DNA of 64,000 nt from Clusia tigrina (taxonomy: Eukaryota; Arthropoda; Insecta; Diptera; Clusiidae): contig OV050032.1 of assembly GCA_920105625.2 (NCBI GenBank), forward strand, positions 127,889,829-127,953,828, read 5' to 3'. The notes beneath the pieces were generated by a model that saw only the letters and a list, made by a program, of their open reading frames with translations, was not told where the DNA came from and ran no database searches. Position numbers and translations under genes: made by a program. This document shows positions 11,000-22,106 of this stretch, in pieces; the first letter of the stretch is position 1, and every line of letters starts with the position of its first letter.

Positions 11000-11866
11000 T
11001 TAATATTGCTTTTGTGGACGACTTTCCCCAGTTTCAGTTATTATTGTCTTTGACTTGTTTTCTCTAACAGTCTCCCTTTTGTAACGTGGGGATAACTTGG
11101 ATCCTACTCTTTTATTTAGCTTTACATAAATGACATCTCCCGGCTCATAGTTTTTAATAGGACGCCTTTTCTTATTTTGTTGCCCTAAATCGATGCTTTG
11201 TTTTTCTCTTAGCCGTGCGATATTATCCTGCCTTGCTTTTTCGAATTGGCTTAGGTTCGTGCTAACCCTCCTACCAAAAAATACCTCGATTGGCTTCTTC
11301 CTTGTTGTCGAGTGCACGGAGCAGTTATATTCATACACAGCTCTATCTAGCAATTTTTCAAAAGATCTATGAGTTCCATCAGTTTTTAAGCACCTCATAA
11401 TTTCCGTCAAAGTTGAATGAAATCTTTCAACCTGCCCATTGACTGTGCTGACATAAGGGGGTGTTTTGAAAATTTGTATGCTTAACTGGTCATATAATAA
11501 GAATCTTATAGACGCAGAATTTAAGGACTTCTCATTGTCAATCACAACAATTTTTGGAACTCCATAATTAAATAATAATTGGCGTAGTGGTTCCCGGATA
11601 TCTTCTACTCCCTTGGATTGAATCAGTTTTGTCTGCGCGTATTTTGAGAATTTATCCACTGCTGTTAGGACTAATTTCCTTTCTGTGCTATAAATATCTA
11701 TGTGTAGAATGTGACCCAGATATTCAGGAATTGGGGTTTCTTTTAATTGGGGCTTATTGGGGTGACGGTCATACTTATGCTCTTGGCATATTCTACACTC
11801 CTTCAACAATCTGTTAATTTTTGAATTCATTTTCGGAAAGTAAAGCTTTTCTAATAATTGGATTTT
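11000..11866 (-). pseudogene. Integrase of element Z
   Basis: Integrase core and C-terminus on the minus strand. The zinc-binding end (CRICQEHK) is followed by the three catalytic regions: HIDIYS (Asp), VIDNEKSLNS (Asp) and NGQVERFHST (Glu). All three residues are present. A GDVIYVKLNKRVGSK segment near the C-terminus fits the gypsy integrase tail. A frameshift near 11868, apparently two missing bases, separates it from the upstream RNase H/tether. The family joins the cDNA to chromosomal DNA. Confidence 0.88.
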
Positions 11867-13392
11867 ATTCTCACGTTTCGGTGGGCCCTTCTATGTTCCT
11901 TTAGTATTTCCTCTTCCTGTCCTGTTTCGCTAGTTACATCATTGACTTTTTTTTGGGTGAAACGGATTTTGTATCTACTAAAGTGTTCGGGACAAATTTC
12001 TTGAATTTTTCCCATTATTTCTTCTGTTGTAAACAGACCATTAATTACGCTGGGGTTTAAATGTCTTCTAAGGATTGAAATTAGATCCTGATTTGTGTAA
12101 TCTGATTTAGTGACGATATGCCTGTGGTACGTAGGGAATGAAATTTCGAATTGATAATTATCAGGGTTTCCAGAAAGGATGAAAATTTGGTTCTTAAAGG
12201 CATTTATAGGAACTTCGACCGCTGGTATGCGGTCATGAGAGGAACTTTCGTCGCTATGCTGTGAGGCAGTAAGTGAATTTATTTGTGTAGTTAGTGGTAG
12301 TCTTGATAAGGCATCTGCGACCACGTTCGTCGTTCCTGGCTTGTATCTGATTTCATAGTTATGTTCTTCCAGTATTGCCTCCTAGCGTTTCATTTTGCTG
12401 CTATTATTTTTGTTGCTCAAGGCAAATGTAAGCGGTTGGTGGTCTGTGAAAATAACTATTTTGGCTGCACCATAGAGGTAGCTTCTGAAAGAATTTAGTG
12501 CCCAAACAATTGCTAACATCTCCTTCTCGTTAGCAGCATATTGTTCCTCTGTTTTACTTAGCGTTCGCGAAATAAAGGTTATTGGTCTGCTATTTTGCTC
12601 CAGGACTGCTCCAATAGCATAATTTGAAGCATCTGTTGTCAAGTGGAACGCATAGTTAAAGTTTGGGTACGAGAGGATGATATCCTCGGAGACGAGTGAA
12701 TTTTTTAATTTATTGAATGCCTCAACTGCACTGTTATTCATTGATATTAATTTTCTACTAGAAACAGATTTTGGTACCCGTCCTGCTTCTCCCCGTAGCA
12801 AGGAATTAAGAGGTTTGGCTATTTGCGCATATCCTTTTATAAAACGCCTATAATACCCTGACATACCAAAAAAGGAACGCAACTTCTTCAGTGTCCTAGG
12901 TTGTGGAAAATTTACGATGCTTTCGACCTTTGATGGATTAGTTTTTACTCCTGATTCCGATATTACGAATCCTAAAAAATCAACTTCTTCCTTTAGAAAC
13001 TGGCACTTGTCCAATTGAACTTTCATGTTGGCATCTTCCAAAGTCCTAAAGATCTTCTCTATATTTTCTAAATGATCCGCTTTAGTTTTGCTAAATATGA
13101 CAATATCGTCGATGTAAACAAAACATATTTTGCCAATATGCTCGCGAAGTATGTCGTCAAGAGTTCTTTGAAAGATTGCTGGGGCATTTTTCAGCCCAAA
13201 AGGAAGCCTTGAAAATTCAAATTTTCCATTATTTACAGAAAATGCTGTTTTTTCAATATCGGATTCCTTAAGTGGTATTTGATGAAACCCACTCTTTAAG
13301 TCTATAACAGAAAATAATTTATTTTTCCCAAGTTGAGCAATTACCTCTTTAATCTCAGGAATGGGATAGCGGTCTGCAATTGCGTCATGCAT
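11851..13392 (-). pseudogene. Reverse transcriptase, RNase H and tether of element Z
   Basis: RT starts near IADRYPIPEIKEV. Motif A is FSVIDLKSGFHQIPL and the palm motif is FVYIDDIVIFS. RNase H has TTDASNYAIGAVLEQ, NEKEMLAIVWAL and FTDHQPL. An in-frame TAG at 12382-12384, replacing the Trp usually found in this position, stops the frame. The same frame then continues through VVADALSRLP and the tether to 11851. A further frameshift and stops separate the N-terminal RT fingers at about 13400-13560. The domains are otherwise well conserved, which suggests recent inactivation. Confidence 0.88.
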
Positions 13393-14110
13393 TCAGTTTG
13401 CGGTAATCAATTACCATTCGGTATTTCTTTTGTCCTCATAAATCGGCTTTTTTTGGGACTATCCATACAGGTGAATTATAGGTTGATCTCGATGGCCTTA
13501 TTATACCGTCGTTCAGAAGTTGATCGATTTGTTTCTCGACCTCGTCCTTTAGAGACATAGGTTAGGGATAGCACCTTGTATAAACGGGGGTGTCATTCGT
13601 TGTCCGAATTTCTCCTACTACTCGAGTTGTATAAGTTAATTTTTCGTCGGGCTCAGCAAATAGGCTAGCATGCCTATGGACTAATTTGAGGAAGTCGTTT
13701 CTTACGGGTAAGGGAATGTGGTCTACCTCGATATCAATGGCATTCACGCCCTGTGATGACATTTGATTAATTTTAATTTTTATTCCATTTCAAACTGACA
13801 TGAAACCATGTTCAGTGTTGATTACAGCAGCTAACTCCTTAAGGCTATCATTTCCAAGGATCGCATGGAAGGATTTCAAGGTAGGTAACAAATAAAATTT
13901 GATGTCAATATCATTTTGGCCGAAAAGATGTGCTACGGTATGGTGAGTTATTTGGATGTCTCCACCTATTGAATTGGCGAAGAATGGGCTCTTGTTAAGT
14001 GTGGGTGTTGGTACTAGTGAATTCTGAATATAATTTTTATTTGACCCTGTGTCTATTAATATCTTTAGTATCTCGCCGCTCTCTGTCCTTGTTTCGACGT
14101 ATGGGAGTGA
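13393..14110 (-). pseudogene. Protease and RT N-terminus of element Z
   Basis: The protease carries LIDTGSNKNYI just after the end of gag (about 14070-14040) and FHAILGNDSL near 13870-13840. It partly overlaps the gag 3' end in another frame, as expected for translational frameshifting in this family. The region 13562-13762 (VDHIPLPVRNDFLKLVHRH) is the linker before RT. Stops near 13790 and 13562 and a shift near 13390 break the frame. Confidence 0.78.
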
Positions 14111-15479
14111 CGAGTAGGATTTCCTAAAAAATAGATGTCCGAACAGTCTACAATATCCTGTTCGTGAGATGCACCTGTTCCATGTTCATTAGAAGGTTGA
14201 TTACCACGATTTTCCTCCTCCGCTATAGTCCGGTTAAAGTCATTGAGATAGGCATTGGTTGTATTGATATGGAAGTTTCTTTGCGTCTTATATGGAATTC
14301 CAGCATGCTGGCTGCTTGCCTCACGTTTGGGTGCAAATCCTGATTGTGGCCTGTTGGCATAGTTTACTGCTCTTGTCCGGAGGCTCTGGTCTACTTCCAT
14401 AGGTACGGGTGGCTTAGGTGCCATTGTTCTTGGAGGTGCATAGTGGAACCGATCATTTTGGAAGCGTTGGTATTGGAAGTTAGAATTATTGAAATAAGGG
14501 CGTTGATTTTGGGGGTTGTGCCTAGGATTGTTGTAATTGTTGTTGAATTTGGGGAAGTGCGCCAGCTGAGGATAAAAATTGCTATTGCCAAAGTATCCCT
14601 TATGTGGTGGCATTGGTTGAGATATCTGCCTTTTAGTGTTTGTATGTGTATTGATCGCGTAATTTGTTCTATAATTTTGGTTCTGAAGTTTTAGGCAAAG
14701 ATGTAGAGCCTGCGGCAGGTCTGCCGGCTCGCGTATGCCCAGCAACTTGGGCATGTCGCCTTTAAGTCCTCTAACGAATGTGTCCAGCGCTTTGTCTCTG
14801 TAAGTTTGCGCCAAGAGATTCATGGACTCCGCTCCTATCTCCATACAGCCTATTTTATTAAGGATCAATGACAAATGCTTATACACCTTTTGGTAAAATT
14901 CTTCTACTGACAAGTTCCCTTGAATCAATGATGTCATTTGGTACTCCAAAGTACCCAAATCACGTTTGTCAGCGTAGTGCATTGTTAGGCATTTTGAAAT
15001 AGCTTTCAGTCGAGCGGAGTGTTATAGGATTCGAGGGCCATGTCTGCCTCTCCCACGATTTTATTCCTAACCACACTTAATATTCCAAAGTACCTAGGAG
15101 TTCCTTTTGAACCCTCATAAATATTCAAAATCCTGTGTACGCTCTTTTTCCAGGAGCTGAATTCCCCTGCTTTTCCTGAGAATTCTCATAGACACCTGAC
15201 CACATCGGGAATCCTGTCTAAATCCGACATGTCATTTCTATATTCCTCATTGATAGTCTGGTCGGTTGCCTCATTTGATTCCGACTGTGGGTTTACTAGG
15301 TATCTTAGTATGTCCCGTCCTTCGGCCTGCAAGATTCGGTTAACCATGGTAGACACCATGCTTTCTAATGCGGTGCCTTGGCTTTTTCGCTGTTGCGTGG
15401 AGGATGAGCTTGAGGAAGGGTCAAGGAGGGAAGGTTTAAAGATGGATTCGTTTTGCATTTTGATTTTTTTTCTTCCCAA
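14065..15479 (-). pseudogene. gag of element Z, broken
   Basis: Two frames make up gag. The N-terminal 97 codons (15479-15186) contain a poly-Ser run and a short helical segment. The main part (14982-14065) carries the capsid-like GNLSVEEFYQKVYKHLSLI and LDTFVRGLKGDMPKLL. Its C-terminal half is Asn/Gln/Pro/Phe-rich, with repeated NNxN and PYFNNSNFQYQRF-like segments. No zinc knuckle is seen, which is usual for errantivirus gag. A frameshift and missing sequence lie between 14982 and 15186. Both pieces are in the correct order just after the leader. Confidence 0.8.
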
Positions 15480-16842
15480 AATTACAATAGGTATTTCCTT
15501 TTGAATTTTTTCTTAAAATTATCAAATAGTTTTTAGGGAATGTGTTTTCCTCTTTTGTTTAAATGTTACAAAATTTTATTTTTTAAATATGAATCAATTT
15601 TAGGTTAAACTTTCAATAGGTTCTTGAAGTTTCCTTAAACTGCGTTAATACAAAATATTTGACATGAATATTAATTATTACTTACAATAGTGTTAAAAGC
15701 ATTCCGACACTTATTGGCATTCTTTTTTGTATATAAAAAAAAATTGTTCACTTTTTGTTTTTTGTTTTTATTTATTTGTATTTTCGATTTTGTCGAATTT
15801 CAAATTTGTGCGTGAATATATATTTTTTCTAAATTCGTATCTTTTCTTATCTCTTTTTCCTTTTTTATTGTTAAATTTCACGCAAATATTTTCTTTATTT
15901 ACCAGTATAGAAATCTTGTTTAATTTTTTTTTTTTTTCATTTGCAATATTTCAAAATTTATTTTACACCAATTTTTGGGATTTTCATTAAGCGATTTAAC
16001 TGGATTTTTAGCTGATTTATTCTTTTGTTTTCATTCTTTTTAGTATTTCAAATATTTTCAGAATATTTGTTTTTTTTTGTTGTTTTGTTTTTCTCCTTTT
16101 TTTTAAATTATTGTTTTTAATTCAATTAAAGTTTTGACAGAGCGGCGTGCGTGCAACGCGTCCCGTTTGCTTAAAAGCTACTAGGGGGCCTCTTTCTCTG
16201 CACTAAGTCGGCGCGAGTATCCTACAAGGATTTTTTTCGCGACCTTTAGCTTCGAACTACTTAAGGACTCTTGCTAAAGGATTTTTGTTTACCAATACAC
16301 GGGCACTACTTGAGGGCACTAGTAATTGGATTTTTCTTTGTTTTTTTTTTTTTAAATTACCAATAGTACTCCTTATTGGATTTTGTGATTACTAATATTA
16401 TGAGATATTAGATTTTTCGATCACCAATAACACTCACTACTGGATTTTTTGGACCAGCAAGATTCCGAAGATTTTTTCCCAGCGAAATTTTTGATTTCCA
16501 CGAAGTTTATTAGTTTAGTGATTTGGTTTCCTTTTGTTTTTTTTATTTTGTTTTACGCTAGTTCGTGCGTAACATTGGCCAACGTATATTGTTTTAGTAA
16601 TTGCGTAGATTAATTTTATTTTTAATTACAGGAAGTGGAGCATATTAAAATTTTTTCCAACAAAATGTATCACAGTTAATTAACAAATTTTTGCACTGTT
16701 TTTAAACTTCTTTATTTAGCATTCAATGGTTATTATTTTTTTTTGTCACTCCACTTTTGTATTATATGTACGAACGAAAATTATTTTTAATTCAAAACGT
16801 ATCCTTTTAAAAGTTCGCGGTCAGACTCCGAATTTCGCGACT
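15480..16842 (-). promoter_or_regulatory. Long leader (5' UTR) of element Z
   Basis: About 1.36 kb between the primer-binding site and gag, very T-rich on the plus strand (A-rich in the RNA). No ORF longer than trivial is seen. At 16220-16480 a short word (GGATTTTT on plus) recurs seven times, several copies near ACCAATA. Env-bearing gypsy elements such as gypsy and Idefix have insulators in this position. I did not find the Su(Hw) consensus. Confidence 0.6.
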
Positions 16843-16861
16843 GGTCCCTGCTCGGGCGCCA
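16843..16861 (-). promoter_or_regulatory. Primer-binding site of element Z, tRNA-Lys type
   Basis: On the minus strand the 5' LTR is followed by TGGCGCCCGAGCAGGGAC, sharing its first T with the LTR end. This matches the Lys-type retroviral primer site except at one position. Confidence 0.75.
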
Positions 16862-17219
16862 GTTAAATTATTTTATGTCGATTTAAAATAAAAAAAATAT
16901 TTTTTATTTTTTATTGTGCTCTTGGCACGTCTTTATTTAGATAACTCCAAGTTAGAACTAACTTAAGTTGAAAATAATGTAAGCCTCGCTGCCGTGGGGT
17001 GATCATGCTGCCGCTGCGTGTCTTTCTTCCAGTTGCTTCGGTTTCCACCGGCGGAACTGCTCCAGACGCTACGTTAGCATAATTGTGTCATCCGATCCGC
17101 GCGTACAATTATGCCACCACAGGTAGACCGTGTGACCGCTGGTGCAATATGAAGTGCAATTGCACTGAGTGGCTTGCATATTAATTTATATTGAAGTTTT
17201 TGCATATGTTACGTTAACT
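16861..17219 (-). repeat. 5' LTR of element Z
   Basis: Partner of 9072-9430 and the same 359-bp length. It is flanked on the right by the TATA duplication at 17220-17223, where A pol resumes. Confidence 0.95.
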
Positions 17220-18336
17220 TATACAAAAGAAGAATTTAAAGAAGCGTACGCAAAAATAAAAGTGAATAGCAAAAGTTCTCAGCTAACAATATTAATTTAT
17301 ATACCTCCAAAGAGAATAACGGAAGATATTTTAAAATACAAACTAATAGATGAATGCCACAAAACAGGACATCCTGGAGTAAGAAAAACACTACTCAAAT
17401 TAAAACAAAGATACATTTGGAAATATATGAACCAAATGGTAAAGAAATTCGTATCCGACTGTGACACGTGCGTGAAGTGCAAACAAACAAGGCACATAAA
17501 AGAACCACAAACCATAACAGACACCCCTAACACAAGTTTCGAAGTCATATCAATTGACACCGTAGGACCTCTAAAAATTTCAAACGAATACCTCTACATA
17601 CTGACCATGCAGTGCGAGCTCACAAAGCACGTAATCGCACACCCAATGACAACAAAAGTCGCACACACAACAGCCAAAACATTAGTTGAACAATTTATAT
17701 TCAAATACGGACACTTCAAAATTCTTAAATCTGACAACGGGGCAGAGTTTACAAACGAGCTAATGGCAAACATATGTGCACTGCTCAAAATACAACAAAA
17801 ATTTTCGACACCGTACCACCACCAAACGATAGGCTCACTAGAACGCAACCACAGAGTTTTGAACGAATTCCTACTGACATCGACAAACGACGACGAGGTG
17901 GATTCCCTACTTCACTTTCACTTACAACATAATGCAACATGTTGAAACTGGCTACACGCTATATGAAATTATATATGGGAAACTCCCAGGTTTACCCAAT
18001 TAAGTAATGGAAAGTAATACAAAAATTTACAACTTTGAAAATTACGCCAACGAGCTAAGGGCGAGACTACGATATGCCCACGAAAAGGCAAAACAAATGC
18101 TAATGAAAGCAAAACAAAAACGTATACAAACTGACTTAAAAACTAATACCAATGCACTTAAGGTAGAATTACTAGATTTAGTTTTATTAAAAGTAGAAAA
18201 TAGAAAAAAGAATATGAATCCATACAAAGGACCATATAAAAAACTAGATAAGTTAGGAGTAACTTCATTAATAGAATATAATGGTACACCTAAGAAAGTA
18301 CATAATAATCAACTAAAGCCATACAATGTAATTTAA
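17220..18336 (+). pseudogene. Integrase of element A
   Basis: A pol continues after the Z insertion. The integrase has the H2C2 zinc domain (HKTGHPGVRKT ... CDTCVKC) at 17360-17485. The catalytic core has SIDTVGP, SDNGAEFTNE and GSLERNHRVLNE, so all three acidic residues are present. A frameshift near 17905 and an in-frame TAA at 18003 break the C-terminus. The tail at 18007-18336 ends HNNQLKPYNVI with a stop. Apart from these breaks the domain is well conserved. Confidence 0.88.
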
Positions 18337-18659
18337 TTTATAAACTATAAAATGTAATTTAAACAATACGATTTATAATTATAACTATCACACTATGTAA
18401 TCAAAAAAATATAATTAGTAATCATAAGTATATGTAATTATATCAAAACAACATAATTTGTAATTTTAACTATATAATTAAAAACGCTACCATGGAATTA
18501 TAATAATAAGAAACTATTTATAAACAAATACCTCCAATTATTAAAAATATGCAAATCTTGTAACAAATTCATAACATAAGACAATTGTAATGCAACACAA
18601 ACCATATTTCCAGAAAAATTGTTCGCTAACACCCCTAATTTTTCTCTTAAGGGTGAGGG
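18337..18659 (+). other. 3' non-coding region of element A with polypurine tract
   Basis: AT-rich sequence without an ORF between the pol stop and the right LTR. The last ten bases (GGGTGAGGG and neighbours, 18651-18659) form the polypurine tract. Element B has the same CTTAAGGGTGAGGG word at the same place. Confidence 0.75.
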
Positions 18660-19375
18660 TGTAGTGTACCACACAAGTGTACACTGACAACCACACATCA
18701 TCATAAGCACCGTAGCAAGTCGCATATGCAAACGAACTGACAATAGCGCAACGTGTGCAATTGCACTCAATCCCCAAATACGCTAGACAAGCATTTTGGT
18801 GGTGCATTAACACACGCTGCCTATATTGCAGCGTCGTATGCATATTGGACAGTGCAGTGACTTTACCCCTGAACTTGCACTCAAAATCATTAACATAAAA
18901 AAAGACGATGATTCGTCAATGAATAATAGATAATTGAGATAAATTTCGGGAATATGATTTGTAACTAGTAGAAATAAGATAGCTATACGATTTTATGTTA
19001 GTTAGAATAAGAAAACAACATAAATTAAATGATATAAAAGAGCCAGCGATCCACCAAATAAACCAGAGTTAATCTGAAGATAACTAAAACTGCAACTCGC
19101 ATTAGTCAATTCTTTTTATCTCTCGTGCTCTAAGTCAGGAAAGACTTAGAACAGCACAACCAATAGCTTGGCCAACGGCACACTCTGCCGGTCAAAACCT
19201 TTGCTGAGGGCGTCATTCCGCTTCGTGTCAGGCACTTTTTCATAGCACAGCACTCTTTTGCATCTATTCTTTGTATGGAATCTTCAATTGACTCAAAAGC
19301 CGATCCTGCGTGACCAACGTATTCAATCAACCATACATGACGATCCTACAAGGCTAACATTCAACATACCCTACA
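18660..19375 (+). repeat. Right LTR of element A
   Basis: Starts TGTAGTGTACC and is colinear with 2825-3540, of the same length. The first primer-like box is altered (TGACGATCC at 19338) and the second is intact (19376). Confidence 0.88.
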
Positions 19376-19445
19376 TGGCGATCCTGCAACTGACCTAGGA
19401 CCTGAAAAACAATCAACCGATCCTGCAACCGATACAACAACCATC
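19376..19445 (+). other. A leader sequence beyond the right LTR
   Basis: Sequence after the right LTR still matches the A leader (primer site and the first direct repeats) for about 70 bp. It then switches to a non-LTR RNase H fragment. A normal 3' LTR should be followed by host DNA, so this LTR behaves like the 5' LTR of a second, truncated unit. Confidence 0.75.
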
Positions 19446-19905
19446 CAATAGTTCGTGGCAACATGGAGAGATATTATATGTCGCAGTAAGTCTTTAGTTT
19501 CTGTGACGTGGAAGAGGTAGTTTGGAGCCGTAAATGACTCTGCAGTAGCTATATCTGCAAGTTCGTTACCTGGTATCCCCGAATGTCTTGGGACCAACAT
19601 AATTTTTATTTTCTTGGAGTATTTAATACACGAGTTACGGATATTATTTATGGTCCTCCTGCTATCATTATTGAAGTTTCGAATGGCTTCAATAGGCGAT
19701 TTGCTGTCTGTAAATATGAGGAAGTTTCCTTTATTTTTGTGAGCAAAGTCGATTTTAAAGCAAAAGCTTCGGCAGTAAATACAGAGCTAAACGGAGGAAG
19801 ACATCCTGAGGTAATTAAATTTCCGTTGTGGTGGACTACAGCAAATGATGTGCCAATTGTTGCTTTTGATCCGTCTGTATAGTGTAGGCTCCATTTTTTG
19901 TCTAT
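19446..19905 (-). pseudogene. RNase H fragment of a jockey/I-type non-LTR element
   Basis: On the minus strand a conceptual RNase H shows the acidic motifs KWSLHYTDGSK, FTAEAFALKS and FIFTDSKSPIEAI, then VPRHSGIPGNELADIATAES. There is at least one frameshift, near 19715. It is joined on one side to gag of element B (about 19906) and on the other to A leader (19445). It would fit as the missing 3' continuation of the RT fragment at 40195-41540, same strand and right order. Confidence 0.75.
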
Positions 19906-20397
19906 GTATTAAAATTGTTGTATTCAATACATTTTTTGAGTCTTGTGATTTTTGAAAGTCTTCAGCTATTTCAGCTGCTTTAGCAAACGTATTTGGTGGG
20001 GCCGCAAAAACTGTAGGTTTTATATCCTCACATAGACCTCTTTTAAATACGCTTAATGCTGTAGCATGATTTAAATTTTTTATCATTTTTTTCTCAGCTG
20101 AAGTTATTGAAACACCCGTCCCGTAATCTGTAATATATTTAAGTCTGCAATAATGCCTAGAATTTTGTCTTTGTAATTTGAGGTAGGTAACTGTCTTTGA
20201 GTTATTGATGCAATTGTTGCTTGCAACTGTGACGCCGTTTGTGTGTCTTTATGTCTACACCTAAGGCTAGTAACGAGCGCATCGAGGGTTTCTGGCTCCT
20301 CAAGTATTGCTGTTCTAACATTGTTAGATAATTTTTCATGAAATGTATATTCAACAAGGTTTTTTTCTGTCCCAGTGTCAACGCTAAATGCAGACAT
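19906..20397 (-). pseudogene. gag of B, third unit, truncated
   Basis: The N-terminal gag part (EYTFHEKLSNNVRTAILEEPETLDALV, 20397-20104) and the following NLNHATALSVFKRGLCEDIKPTVFAAPP part (20086-19906) are in different frames, with a frameshift near 20100. It ends abruptly inside the sequence encoding QDSKNV, where the RNase H fragment begins. The other two units keep the rest of gag. Confidence 0.8.
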
Positions 20398-21283
20398 GTT
20401 CTCTGAATAACATTTCTTTCATTTCACTACATATATGAATTTTTGGTTCTATTGAGACCTTTTCTGAATGTAATCCTATTAAATCATTTGCGGTCTGTTT
20501 TTAAAAGTTATTCTTTTCCAATATCTTCAAACATTGATCTCGCGTTTCTTACTAATTATAAACTTTTTTAAACAAACATCTTAGTCGAAAAATATGTAAC
20601 AATTCATTTTTTCTAGAAATACATACATATATAGGTTCTATGAGTTGCGTATGTGTGTATGCAAAATTTTTTTTATAATATTAAATATTTGCTTCAATAA
20701 TACAAAACCAACTTAAAAGCGCTCAGCAATACCAACTGTAATTTGAGTTTGTAAACTTGTCCTGGCTTCTGGCGATTAATTTTGCGATTTATCTTCTGTT
20801 GGCGCTTGATATAGAGAATGGTCAACATAATATTTTAATTAATTTTAATTAATTTCATAATTTTATCATAAAAACGACGTTAACGTCCTTCATCGTCAAG
20901 CATTACCTTGTGGCTCATTCTACGGTGGAGGATTCACTTCGTCTCGCACTATCTGCAGTAAATTAGCAATTAGGCGCTACTAGGTTGTTTGCTTGCCTCC
21001 GCCTTTCTTTTTTGTGATTTTCGGTGGTTTCTGAGGTGGTTATGTTTTATTATGTTTTGTTGAAGATTCAGCATGTTGTCTTCTCTAGTACACCAGGATA
21101 GTTATTGGTATGTATTCTGGTCAGGCTTTCTGGCACGTTTTCTTCCATACTAGAAGTCTTCTCTGTTGGAATTAGTTAGATTTGGGCTGCTTCACAGATT
21201 ACAGGATTTAAATAAAATTTTCTGTGTCAAAAGGATCACAGGAATGTGTGCAGGATCAGGAACGTATGTCGGGAGGATCGCCA
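20398..21283 (-). promoter_or_regulatory. Leader of B, third unit, with ORF0 remnant
   Basis: About 890 bp from the primer-binding site (TGGCGATCCTCCC, 21283 downward) to gag. Around 21150-20920 a decayed ORF0 can be read, starting MEENVPESL and ending near LLQIVRDEVNPPP then a stop, the counterpart of ORF0 in element A. Frameshifts and stops lie between. The remainder is AT-rich. Confidence 0.6.
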
Positions 21284-21712
21284 TGTAATGTTTCGTGTTG
21301 GTACTTTAGATTCGCCTAAAGGCGGATAGCGGCACCTGTAGTATTTTGCCATCGGTGCAGATGCTGACTCGGATGATTGGTCCAGAGCACCTTATTTTAT
21401 CTCGCGAACCAAGTTCCGCGAAGAGAAATGAAATAGTTTGAGTTCAGTTCAATTCTAATTTCAAATCCCAGATATTTTGTTTATATAATAATTTGATTAC
21501 ATAATATTTCTAATATACTTTCTAATATAATACAAAGTTTGTGTCAGTGTGTATGTGTGTACGTGTGTCAATGCGTCGCATTACAGTTCACTGCGAGTAC
21601 TATTGACCGACGCACTTTACAAGTATGTAACTGTACGCTACCAAACATTGTGGCATAGGTCGACTTGAGTGTCTGCAGCTTGCGGTCGTGACGATAGTGT
21701 TATACCACCACA
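21284..21712 (-). repeat. LTR of B between units 2 and 3
   Basis: 429 bp; on the minus strand it starts TGTGGTGGTATAAC and ends CATTACA before the primer-binding site. It is preceded by polypurine tract GGGTGAGGG (21713-21721). Nearly identical to 34835-35263. It has internal sequence on both sides and so serves as 3' LTR of one unit and 5' LTR of the next. Confidence 0.9.
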
Positions 21713-22106
21713 CCCTCACCCTTAAGAGAAAAGTTGGGGTATCAGAAGGATCACTCAACTTTTCCTGTCTGTTCTCTCAAGTCAAAATATTTAAATTTGT
21801 TATAAAGTAGAAAAATGAAAATTTATATATACTCGTATATACAGTTTTTACTTAAATTCTCATATATATAGTATAATATTGTTGTTATTGTATAGTTCTT
21901 AATTAAATTTTTATACATAATTCTTATGTATATGCGCATTCTCTATTTTTTCTTCTAACTAAAACTAAATCTCATATACTTCTAATTTATAACATTTTTT
22001 TTTTAGTTATTATTAGCGTGTACACACTTATTTTTTATTGCCGTTGCAATATTGTATGCTCGAGTAAGTGCATGGCTCAACTTGGCCTTGGAGTGTGGTG
22101 TGTCAG
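21713..22106 (-). other. 3' non-coding region of B, unit 2
   Basis: AT-rich stretch between the integrase remnant and the LTR. No ORF is seen. It is matched by 35264-35656 in unit 1. Confidence 0.7.

Larger units (their letters stand above)
9072..17219 (-). mobile_element. Env-bearing gypsy/errantivirus-like element Z
   Basis: A full-length 8148-bp element on the minus strand nested in A pol. The LTRs are 359 bp each (9072-9430 and 16861-17219), with AGTTAA...TTAACT ends and an exact TATA duplication at 9068-9071 and 17220-17223. Primer-binding site, leader, gag, protease, RT, RNase H, integrase, env and polypurine tract are in canonical order. The LTRs are nearly identical, so this is a recent insertion, but gag, pol and env all carry breaks and the copy cannot act by itself. 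Gene order and the furin-like env place it with insect errantiviruses. Confidence 0.95.
2825..19445 (+). mobile_element. Gypsy-like LTR element A, interrupted by mariner and by element Z
   Basis: A Ty3/gypsy retrotransposon on the plus strand with LTRs at 2825-3540 and 18660-19375. It has a leader with ORF0, gag, protease, RT, RNase H and integrase in that order. The coding sequence is interrupted at 7880-8833 by a mariner-like element and at 9072-17219 by env-bearing element Z, and resumes after each. The two LTRs are colinear and differ at about a dozen positions over 700 bp by eye, so the copy is fairly young although its genes carry many breaks. Homology continues past the right LTR into leader sequence up to about 19445, so the right side is not a normal element end. 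No target duplication was found. Confidence 0.9.

Noticed and set aside
15727..15990. Phe/Leu-rich 87-codon plus-strand frame in the Z leader
   Set aside because: It comes from T-rich leader sequence read against the element's direction; no signal or homology.
17169..17219. N-terminal extension of the A integrase frame starting in the Z LTR
   Set aside because: The first 17 codons are LTR of Z; true A pol sequence resumes at 17220 after the target duplication.
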